From contig NC_051439.1 of the NCBI RefSeq assembly GCF_001649575.2, positions 15,576,156 through 15,640,155 of the forward strand: a stretch of DNA of 64,000 bases. Reading direction: 5' to 3'. The position numbers were made by a program, and so were the translations under genes. Positions 13,301-25,300 of the stretch are shown piece by piece (positions within the stretch are counted from its first letter, which is position 1; every line of letters starts with the position of its first letter). The notes beneath the pieces were generated by a model. The model saw only the letters and a program-made list of their open reading frames with translations. It did not search any database and was not told the DNA's origin. The stretch comes from Kryptolebias marmoratus. Taxonomy: Eukaryota; Chordata; Actinopteri; Cyprinodontiformes; Rivulidae.

Positions 13301-16300
13301 CCCAAAAATTATGCTGTTTAAAATTGGCAAACATGCAGATTTCTAGTTTTGAAGCTAAAATTTTACTACTTAAAGGATTTAGTTACTTTTAGCTACCCTT
13401 TTACTGCTTTTATGTAGTTTTGCTACTTTTAGCTTCTAGCTAGCCTTTTCCTACATTTAGATTTTAACTAGCTTTTTGCTCCTTTTAGCTTTTAGCAAGT
13501 GTTTTGCTCCTTTAACAACATCTTCAACAAAGTCAGTGTTTATACTGCGTTTTCACAGAAAATTAATTTTCTAGTTTTGATTTTGTGGTTTTAACATAAA
13601 AACAAATGAATACTAGGGTACAATAAAAGCTTTATCTATGCTCGCCACCTACTTTTATTCTTGAGCTCTTTTTTGTGTGGTTTGAGGATCTATTTATTGT
13701 TTCACGGAGGAAAAACTTCAACATTTCCACATATTTCAGAAAACCTGTTTGTTCAAGGGTAGAAATGATTCATACAAATATTAATATTATATATATTTTT
13801 TATTTTGCTGTGAAAGAAATTGACCTGCTAGCACCTTTGGGGTGAAACGGAGCACCACACATGAGCCAGGGCTTATTGAACTACAATTCTCTGCAGTCCG
13901 GTTGAATAATCTCGTGTGAAGCCGTTGTGGAGGATGTGCAGCCACAGAGTGCTCATGCTTTTCTCTGCAACTCTTGGTTGTCCACTTTAAAAACTTGCAA
14001 GACTATATTTAAAACTTTTTTTCTTGTAAAACACACAGGGTCTCAGATCCACGAGTAGGTTGTTCAGAAATAATTTATGTATCTCTTTCTCTTGAGCACA
14101 TCTCTTAACATTTTCAAGCGCGCCATGTGCCATTTAGCTACACGGCGTACTGATGAAGAATACTAAAGCAGCATGTGTAAATGATAAGAGGGAGGTGGCT
14201 TTACTGCACAAGAAGCAAAATAGGTGCTATTTTAAGGAATGCAACATCTTTTATCCCTAATATTATCCCACCATCTCTACTTCAACTCATGCGTTACCAT
14301 GGCGAGGCCTCCGATCTCCCGAACAGCCATGTAGAGCTTCCACAGGTCCAGTGGTTTCTTGCCCACAACTGGAAGCTGAGTGACAGGCGTGCCCCGCTCC
14401 TCCATGAAGGTCAGATACCGCTCCACCCAAGCTCGCCTCTCGGGCTCTGCACCCAGCTCGTACAGCCGGCTGATTCGCTCGCCGCCGATGGAGGAGGAGG
14501 AGTTTGGGTTGACTTTCTGGCGAAAGACAAACGATAAGAAAAAGCTGAGTAGCAGAGCAGAGAAGCAGTAGCACAATACACAATTTGCAGTTTATTTTCC
14601 TGTTGCTGTTTTCTGCTACAACAACCCACTCAACCAGTCTCGATCATTAAAAATTTATCTGTTATTTATACAGTGTGAACGGCTGATTGACCGAGTAAAA
14701 AATAAACACTTCTTCAGAGCCTTTGGTTCAGAGTGCAGCCTGTGTTTTAGCAGATTTACATGCCTTTAAATTCAAATTGATGAACGAAGTTTAATCCTAA
14801 ACAACGCCTGGCTTTAGTTCAGGTTCAGAAACATGGTTTTGATTAGAAAAAAAGCAATTCTGTTACACGCAACAATTACACAGTTTCAAAAACACTATGT
14901 AAAACTATTAAATTTTGCATTTATTCGGCCAAAGTATCTCCACAAAACCATCAAACAAACAAGTTCTCGTTCTTACGGGGCTGGAGGGGGTCTTGAGAGG
15001 CCAGGGTGGGCTGCTGATGCTGTCGCTGTCATCTCCGTGGTATGAAGACAGGCTGGCGGGGCTGGGGGAGAGGGGGGAGGGCATGGGTAGGGTCCCACCT
15101 GGAGTGGCTGGCTGGGACGCGCTGCTGCTGTTATTGTTCATGTAACCATCCTGAAGCTGTTGAAGTGACACCAGTGACATTTCAGGGAGATGTATTTAAC
15201 TTTATGCTCCACTGCAGCCGCTCACCAATGCATCCTGCTTTTAAAACTTGGTCCAAAACACAAAACCAGCATGAAACACACTGCTGTGTTTGGGCTTCGA
15301 TAAACAGCAAAGAGTGCTTGTAAAATATAAGGATTTGAGAAACTTAATTAAAAAAAAAAAGTCAACTGAACACAGCACAAAGAACACATAATAAATGTTA
15401 CCAATTACTCTTTTTTTCTTTTTAAAAAGTACGAGTTTGATGCTTGAGACACATTTAAAGAAGTTGGAACGGGGTAATTTAAGGACAACACTTTCCAACT
15501 TCAAATTTAAAATACAGATATGGTTTGTAGTTTTTTCTTTACAATGCACAGATTGAATGAAACAAGTTTAGATTCCATTTCAAAACTATGGATCCTGTCT
15601 GGCTGAGTAAAAAGGTGAGTGACCATCTGACCCCTTACCAGAACACACATTTAAAAACCGAACAACATGTAAAAATCTTTAGTGCAGTGTTACCTGTAAA
15701 TAAATCCCCCAAATTCTTCCATATTTAATAAAAGAAGAACTGATTTTGCCCATCAGTAAATATGTTTCTGTCACGTTACTGGCGTAGATCTAAAATGACC
15801 ATTTTAATTTCAACAGAAATTAATAAAACCAGTTTTTTTTATTTATTTGGCATTTTTGTACCATTTTCAGTGAAACAAAGACTTAAACCGGTGTGCAAAT
15901 TAGACATTTCAGTTTTAGTTATATTTAAAACAGCATTAGGTTTTGTTGTTTTTAAAGAAAATTAGGTTGTACAAGCTTTTATGGTAAAAGCTATGCATAA
16001 ATAACTTTCTCAGTGATTTCTTAATCTATATTTTTATATAGTATGGTACAAAACAGTTTCATATTTCTAAGCATGATACAATAAATGCAGGTTTAAATTA
16101 TGTGTGAGTACAGCTTTTAACAAGAACTATATTTTATGCCCACAGTAGATGTTACTGCGAATTAGTGCACATTCTATAAAAGGAATGGATCAATTTGTTG
16201 GCATAAGAGATTCAACATAAATGCAAATCAAATTGATACAAATTCCACTTTGTGTAAATCACTCCGTGCTCATGAACATACATCTGTGAGCAAGTTTCTG

Positions 16301-19300
16301 TTGGGTTCTTCTGTGTGTGTGTAAGTGTGTTGAAGACACTGCAAAAGAGGGAACAACAGCTTGACAAGTGCTTCTCGTCTGCGTACAGAATGCTCATGTC
16401 AGCAAAACCTTATCTTTCTGGGCCTCTCTTTGGCTGTCTCTCTGTCTGAATCTCTAACTCGTTTTCTCTTTCTTGGCAGACAGATCATCTCTTCGGGGAG
16501 CACTGGGGTTCTTTCTGGCTGCTCGGGCTGCCTTAAATAATTCAAAAGGCCCTACTACCGTAATCAGCAAAAGAAAAGACAGGGATTTGGAGGGAAAAGT
16601 CGTGTAGTGGTTGTGATGGAGGCGTGAGTGCATGTGTGCGCAAAAAACAAGGGGCGGGGGCAGAAAAGAGCAAAGAGCTGAGTTTTGTTGTTGCCGAGCT
16701 ACTATTGTAGGTCAAAATGAGAAATCAGCATTGTGTATTGAGACAAAACGAGGCGCAGAGGAAGAGCTGCGCCTGTTGTGGAAGTGAATCGCAGAGTGCG
16801 GGTCTTCTTGTGTTCATCTGCACTGTACGTTCTGCGTCTGTGTTGTGTTTGAACGCGCGCGTGTGTGTGTGTGCTGCAGATGCCGAGCCCTCGGTTTCCC
16901 TTTTAGTTTCTCTCTTTATTGCAGCCCGAGCTGCTGAAACATCAGCAAGTGGAGAGTGCTGCGGGCAAAAGCAAAGCGAGGGAAGCATTAAGAATGGTAA
17001 ATGTTAAACAAATCATTAAATATGGTGGGAAAACAACAGAGAGAAGAAGCCCACTGTGCTGAAGCAGCATGGGCTGATCAGGTTTGGATTAATTCATTTA
17101 GATAAAAAAGCCAAAACACAACTAAAGGCCTAGCATTCCTTGAAGTGGGTCATCAGATATTTTTCTAACAGACACACAAACAGACACTCCCACAAACATC
17201 ATTACTCGCTTTGTGTCTTTCGGTGGCAAGCGACAATAAATGATAATAAATTATTAAAAGTAAGAGGGTTAGGGAGGTACCTTTGGTTTGTGTGTTTCGC
17301 TGTTGGGGCCGCCATCATCTTTGACGTCCAACTTTAGTTTACCATCTGGGCTCATTATGCCATCTCCTGAGAGACCAAACAGGAAGAAGAAAAAACATTT
17401 ACAAAATGTATTCAGACGATCCTTTTTACAGAAGTTTACAATGCTGAGACAAAAAATTACAAGCAGAGTAAGCTTCCTATGTAAATTTAATTTGATTTTA
17501 AACCCTCCTTAAGTTTTGAGTAAAGTTTTATAATTAAAATGTATGCTTTCAGAACAGCACATATATAAACTTTTATTGCCTTACTTTTAACTCTCTAAAT
17601 CATACTTTCTTTGTTTAGGATAAAAAACTATTCAACATTGAGGTATACAATTTTGTTGAAAAAGTCACAAAATGTCACAGCTGCAATGTTTTTAGGTTTC
17701 AAGGTCTCTTTAGGCTCGTCTGACTGTTCATCTCAAACACTGAAAACACAACACAAAGAACTCTAATTAAAGCAAACTGAGCTGCTGTATTCTCTCAGTT
17801 TTGGAGAAACTATTCACATTTTCACAAATTCAAAAGGTGATGAAACAATAGAAGATTTGCATTCAAAAGAACCTGGCAGCTGACATTACGCATATCTTTA
17901 TTATGCTTCTATCCGAAGAATTTAAATCCTACTTTTAATAGTGTCACCTGCATATTTCTTCATAACAGAAAACAGTGTCTTGATGCAAGGCTTCCCTTTT
18001 ATTTCTCTGTAGTGCGCTGCAGTTAAATGGGAAAAACTAACGCTGTTTCACTGTGCCTTTTGGCACTGCAGTTTGTTTGTTTTAAATACTGGACATTTTT
18101 TACTTCAAATGTTAGCAGCCTGTTTTAATGGGACTGAAAATATTCTTTGATGTAAGTGAGCAACAATGCAGCATCTATAAAAATTAAAAACAACCAGTAA
18201 GTTTTGCTAAAATGCTGCAAACATGGGCTCAGCTACAAGCAAAACAGATGAAAATTATGAGCTGTAATTTAAAATCTCAGCTATCAGCATTTGGATTATC
18301 AGTATGTATTTTCATAATTTGTTTGCCAGCTGAAAATGATCCACACTTCAGTAACAGACTGTAAAATAAGCTGTGCTAGTTGACATTAATTAGATACCTG
18401 AAGGAGGAATACTGTAGCCCGGACCTTGTCCGTTTCCTGTAGCTGAACTATTGTTGCTCGTTGGCTGAGTGTAGGAGATGGCGCTCCCTTGGTTGATGCT
18501 TGGGCCTTGGTAGTTTCCCTGCCTACCACACACAGAGGAGCAAAATGTTATTAGATCTAGCAGACATGAATGAAGTTAGAGCCGCAATGTAATGACAGGC
18601 TGTGGGGAGAAGCCGGTAACAGTGGAAGCTGCAGAGGAACAGAAGTCACATAATGACAGAGATGATATTTGGCAGTCTGTCACTGCCGTCCTCCTTTATG
18701 GCTTCAAAAAAAAAAAAAAAAAGAAGCATGTACTTCTGAAAGCCATGCTAAAAAGACACAGCATATCCCTGATCAAACAAACAGCTCTTCTAAAAGATTT
18801 AGGATGAGCACGTAGCATCAGAAAAAAAAAATATCTTGCTGCTGTTCTCTTCTACTAATCCCCCCTCCCTCCTTTCCCTCTCGTTCTCCCTCTTCTTATC
18901 CCACAAGTCATAATTTAACTAATTAAGGTGTGCTTTTGGAGAGGATCTTGTTATTTGTTGCCATGGTGACGGCGGAAATCAATGCCGCTCACTCAGCCTC
19001 CCCTCTCTATCTCTGGCGGCTCATCACATGGTGTTGCAAGTGACATCAGAGGGGGCTTATCTGCAACCTGGTGAATGCTAGCCATTCGTGTGTGTGTGTG
19101 AGAGAAAGAGAGAGAGAGAGAGAGTGAGAGAGAGAGAGAGAGAGAGACTAAAGGCAGAGTGTAGCATTTCATGCCAGATAGGCCGAAGGCTGAAAGGTAA
19201 CACTGCGCTTGGAACTATTAAGTCCATCTCCTGATGAGTACCGCCAGGACAACCATGGGAGAAATCAAAGATACAAAATGGAGAAATAAAATGTGAGGAC

Positions 19301-22300
19301 ACAATAGTACAGTCAAGAAATAAAAGGCTGAGAACTGATTGTGTGTTAAAGGAACAGAATGATGGAAGCAAAACATGACAGGACACAGAGGGGGAGTAAT
19401 TCTGGTGCAAGATGTAGCGCTGTTTGTGTGTGTGATTTACATGTCAGTCAATTCTGGCCTAACTGGCATCATTCTTTCTTTTTACACACATCATATAATA
19501 CCACATGTTGGAAGCGATGCACATTGCCTGAGAGGAGGGATTGGTTTGGTAAACCTCCCCATAATCTCATCTCACAGATGTAATTAGTCATAGAGCACGG
19601 CTGATGATACATATGTAATCCCTCTATGGGGGCCGAGGTGCACAGGGGAGCGACATGGTGAAGAAACACAAAATCCACGCTTATCTGTCCCCATTTCCCT
19701 ACAAAGAGGGGGGAATATAGACTCCTTCAGTGCTGCCTACGTGTTCCCTAAAAAGCCTCGCATGAGTCAAGACGCAGAAATAAATTCACTTTTTGATTGT
19801 CGCACCTTTTTAAGCGAGTCAGAAATGTGTTCTGCATGCAGACTCACAGAACAGAGAGTCTAGAGACGTTGAATACCTTCACCTAACTCGTCCGTACTGT
19901 GAAAAAAATAAATAAAATGTCCCCCTCATCCACCTTAAGCAACAGAAGCACAAACTCTCGTGTGAATACTGAAAAATCCAAATCAACAACAAGAACAACA
20001 ACAACATCGGTTGGTGTTTTTCTACTGTGGCGCTCTCCCATTATGACTAATTCATGTCATAAAAAAGCCCATTAGAAAGCACTTGATGGAGGCACTGCAC
20101 AGCGTTTAATCACACTTAATATATGCATGTGCCGCTATCGGGGCTGGGGGGGNNNNNNNNNNNNNNNNNNNNNNNNNNNNNNNNNNNNNNNNNNNNNNNN
20201 NNNNNNNNNNNNNNNCAGCACATCCATCTTGCTCTTGGGCACCTTTGTGCTGACAAAAAAAAAAAAAGTATCCTTTTGCTGCAGAGAAAGAAAGGGTGAG
20301 TGAAGGAGGAGAGGAAAGAGAGGATGGAAATGAGGGTGACGAAGAAAAGGAGAAGGGGAGGGAAATTAAGGCAGGAGGAAGCCTGAGTGGTGTGTATACG
20401 AGCCCCTGGTGGACCGTTGGGGGGCGTATTTTTAGCTCAAGGCCTCAGAGCTGGAAGAAATTGCTGTTCCATAACACACACACGCGCACACACACACAGA
20501 GAGTAAAAAATACAAAACATCTAACATGAACAGGCCAGAGCTCTTGTATTTTGTTTTGGAGTTTTTTTTTTAAAAAAAAGGAGAAAAAGTGCATCAAAAC
20601 CACTATTTTTAGTTCGCTGGACACAAATTGGATAACTTAGCCTTAGAGTTTCAAAGATATACTAAACATCAGACAAAAAATATGTTTTTTATACTCTGGT
20701 TGCTTTCATTGTTCTCTTAAAAATTCCATTTAAATGTTACACCTTTACTGTTCAACCTGATCCACCGATTCCTAATTTCACACACACACCTAAACACTCA
20801 TCCTTGTATTTCTTTTCACTATTTAGTCCATGTGTGAAGGGCATCTGAGAAGGCCACTATCAAACCGTGAGGAGAGAGTGTGTGTGTGTGTGTTTGAGCT
20901 TGTCCTTGTGTTAGCTCCGTTGCCAAGGGGATGCCATGGTTACGAGGTGCCAGCCAACCAGCTGACGGTTTCTCTCTAGAAGTGGCAGCGCCTTTGTCCT
21001 TCATTCGTGCTGACAGGCCGCGCCAATGCCTCCCAGTGCAGCTAACTGGACGAGACAGCTGAGGCGCTGGGACTGCAGGAGCGTGTGACGGCTGAGAGGC
21101 CCTCCCTATCGATCCCTCTGCTCGGTGCGTGTTTAAGTGAGGAAAGAAAGAAGCGGTGCGAGAGGCTGGCTGGATGGAAGGATGGAGTGGATCGGCTGGA
21201 GGCTATGAATTATATATGGACCCAATCTGTTCTCAGGGCAGCTTGGGCTCGATGCTTCCCCAAACTTCTGACTCAACTCACCATCCACACTCACAAACAC
21301 ACACAAACACTACGGACCAGAATAAACCAAACACAAAAAAAATAGAAGGACAGCTTTTAACATATTAAATCCAGAGAAAAGCCCCCCCCCCTCCCCTGCC
21401 TTCCAAACATCAAACAGCTCAGGATGGATGGATGAAGGAGAAGCCATTTATTTTGCCCATCTAATGAAAGCAGAGCGCTCCGCAGCGCTGCCAAGACTGC
21501 GAGCGACAAAGCGCCACAGGCAGCATCTTCCGTTCTTGACATTCAAGCGCTGCTCTTATTTATTTAGCAAATTTACTTACTAAGGAGGTCAGAAATGAAT
21601 TATTTGGCGAGGATTTGCCTGCGAGCACTTTCCTCTCCTCTCTTCTTCCCTCATCCAACATTTTTCTCCCTTCAATTTCCTTTTTATTTATGGCGGTTTT
21701 TTTTTTCTTCTGAGCTTTGCTCTTCTTCAACTAAGTGCTTATTTTTACGACAGCTCGCCTGTTCCTATAGCTCCAGGAACTTTTTGCAGAGAGTCGCCGG
21801 TAGCGCTGGAAAGACATTTGTAAAGCCAATTTGATCCTCAGAAGCTGCTGCCAAGAAAAGCTTATACCTTTTAATACTTTGTGTTCTTCTCTCTCTTTTC
21901 CAAAAACACATCAATCTCCAGCCCCCTAAAATCCCGTTGTGCACCTCTCTTCCAAAAACGCTTATACTTCCTCCTAGTGAGGACTGTCAGTGTTATTTAA
22001 ACATATCACGCTGACAACTGGCAGCTGACTATCCTTCAAAAGTAGTCTTGTTGTGACAGTGATACTATTTTACAGCAAATTAGCCACATTTGGCAAATTT
22101 GCCGTTCTCGATTTAAGGGATTAGATCTGCAGAAAGAGAGTATCAGAGTCAGAAGACATTTAAAACTTTGTGTGCCAGTTTTACAACTAAAGCAGGAGGA
22201 ACAGGAATATTTTCCATGCTTTAGGTCTCCAGGTCAAAACTCTTCCCCGTCAACCATATTAAACTGATTAACCAATAGAAGTGGGACATTTGTTTCTAAT

Positions 22301-25300
22301 TCCAGCCCTCTGGTGGGTGGAGGGGAAACTGACACGGCTCAGGAGGAAACAAAAACACTCGATACGCCACACCTAATGAAGATTTAATCTCGACCCACGC
22401 CTGCAGCCATGGGATGCCAGAAGTGGCCCTCCTCTGTTCATTTGAAATTCCTTTCACTCAGTGTAATGAAATTGGAGTGTGTTTACTAATGTCTGAGGGT
22501 GTGTGTGTGTGAGAGAGAGTCAGAAGGGGACACATATGAGGGATGAGGGGGCAGAAATGTAGAGGATTATTAGTGAGGATGAAGCAAAGGGACATGTGTA
22601 AGAAAATGAGAGGAAAGAAGCAGAGCCCAGCTTAAATTTAACTAACTAGCTGCTTATTTTGGAAGGTTTAGTAGTGGGTGTCTGTGGCAACCGGCGTTGA
22701 TTCATCAAAGAGGAAAACTAGACACATGCTTCGACTAACAAGTTGTTTCTCAGATGGAGAAGTCTGAATGTTTCACAATGTTGCAGAGATCTGGAGCCTT
22801 TAACTGCAAGTTTTCGGAGGCCAATTTTCTCCTGATCTCCTTCAGATGTTCTAAAGTGGGATCTGAGGGAGAAAAACATAACAAGGTTGTGTTGGAGACA
22901 ACGGAGAACAAAAGGCAAATTGGAAAGAAGAAAGGCTGAGTGAGATAAAACAGTCTGGGTAGGATAATAGACCTGCACAAAGATGACAAGGGCGATACAG
23001 TCGGGAGAGTTGGTAAAAAGAGTGAAACAGGTGGGAGGAGAGAGAGGAGAAGTAGACGTGGAGGGATAAAAAGGGGAGAGTTAGCAACAGCAGATGAGAA
23101 GAAAAGTGAGTGTGAGACAGATAATCTCGCACAAAGTTGTCTGCAAAAATGTCCGTTACAGCAAATTTTTATGGCACGTTTCAAAAAATTTGCTTTCTGC
23201 CAAAACACTAAATTCTACTTTTGGAAAATAAATAAAGAAGGCAGCAAAAGTAGGACAACTTATTTACATTTTTAAACACTGATTTGTTTTGGCATCCAAT
23301 TGTCTCATCGAGTGAGGAAAATTTTTCACACTAGCTGGGTTATACAAACCCTCTGTCATAAACAGTCTAGTAAAGTGATGTTGTGATCTGAATAAACACT
23401 GTAAGAACTGGGAAATTTATGAGGACGACAGAAAGGAGAATAAAGGGGCAGAATTTTAACAGAAAATTAGTACAAAACCCCTTCAGTGAATTTGACTTTT
23501 TGCTTGCTATGCAGTCTGTGAGGCATAGCACGACACCTTCCCGACTACTTCATGGAAATGAAGACAAAATACCCAACACAGGACACCTTTCACAGCTGAT
23601 AGTGAATCAAAATGGATCACTTTACAGCAAACTGAGTTAGAATGAGAGCGAACAAGCCTTCTCCTCCAGCAGCTCCACAGTGAGCGACACCTCTCTGGTG
23701 TCTTGGTGGAGAGACTGACAGGCAGCCTCATTGGTCCCAGCAGTGGGGATCGTGTCATGCCACTTCTTATTGACAGCCCAGCCATCTCTTAATAGCTTGT
23801 TCAACATTTGCATTGGTGCCTGTCTGCATAAGTGTGTGTGTGTTGCAGTGGACCCCCTGATGCACATAATTAATAATACACATTGTCAGGCACTTGCAAC
23901 CCTCCCCAGTACTCAACAGGAGTGTGCGTCTGCTCAGGATGTTGAATGTGCTCTCTTGCTGCTGCTGTAAGAGGTATTAAAAGTCGCCTGTTATGATCTT
24001 AATGACAATTAAAATTATATCATTGATGACGCCTTTGGTTTTCTGCAAGTGAGGACTTTTTGTGATTTACTATAGATCTGCTTAGAAAACTGTCAATATG
24101 ACACAACAGCATTCATACACAAACACAAGAGAATGAAAGTTACATATGTAACTACGGTTCTATTTCATGCCTACTGACCGCCAGAGGGCAGTGCTGAAAG
24201 CAATGAATGACTAATATCAGCGATGTCACAAGGAATCCTGAGCACATAACTCACTGAGGAGACCCCGAGGACCCTTGCAGAAGAACCTGGCCCAGAGGAT
24301 GAGGCGTGGCCACATTAACACTGGAAAATCTGGTGAACGAGCTTGGGGAAGCCTATGATGCAGCAGAACATATGGTTTCCAGTGGAACCCCCTTCATAGC
24401 TGCCCAGGAAGCAGAGGCGCTCCTGGTAGAGTGTGCGTCCTGCACCGTTGGCGTGGCAGATGACATCCACAATCCAGTGGGAGAGACACTGCTTGGAAAG
24501 AGGACAACCTAACCTTGGACCTCCATAACACAAGAACAGCTGATCTGAGCATCTTATATCCACGGTAGCTGCAATGAATGCCTCCAGCACCCTCACTGGG
24601 CACAATAACTTGGACCTATCCGTGGCCACTCCTGACATAGGCTGAAATCTTGCCAATCTCAATGGCTGGTTACAATGAGAACAGGATAGCATTTTATTGT
24701 GTGAGAGGTGGGCAACACCCTGGACAGGTCGCGAGTCCATCACAGGGCCACATAGAGACAACCAGCCATTCACACTCTCACCTAGGGACAATTTACAGTT
24801 ACTAATTAACCTAACATGCATATTTCTGGTCTGTGGGAGTAAACCCTTGCATACATGGGAAAATATCCAAATTCCAACTAGAAAGGCCCCAGGCTGGAAG
24901 GGCCATCCTGCAACCTTCTCGCTGAGAGGTGACAGCTCCAACCACTGCGCCGCCCTAGGAAAAACATTCCCCAGCATAAAGAAGTGGAGAAACCCCCCGC
25001 TCCACTTAGGCGACAGCCATGTTTTCACAAGTTTCCCTGGCAGGGTTCAGGAAAAGTTTACTGCCCACACAATCCCTCAACAACTTCCATGTGCAGCACC
25101 ACAAGCACTCATATCGTCAAAGTCTGAGGGAAGAATAATAACCCTAAACTCTAACAGTGTTACAGCATCAAAGTACTTTTTATTTATATGTGTGTGAAGA
25201 AGCTTGCTTCCATCATCATTTCTGGTGTTCTCACAGTTAAAACTCAAGTTTACTTTTTCTCCTTTTATGTGTTGACTGTACAGTATTCATTCCACCCTGC

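Noticed and set aside
22750..23208. 152-codon minus-strand frame as a gene
   Set aside because: Most of it is pyrimidine-rich low complexity read as Leu/Phe/Ser. Only its last 37 codons, after an acceptor, look worth noting, and they are given as a separate finding.
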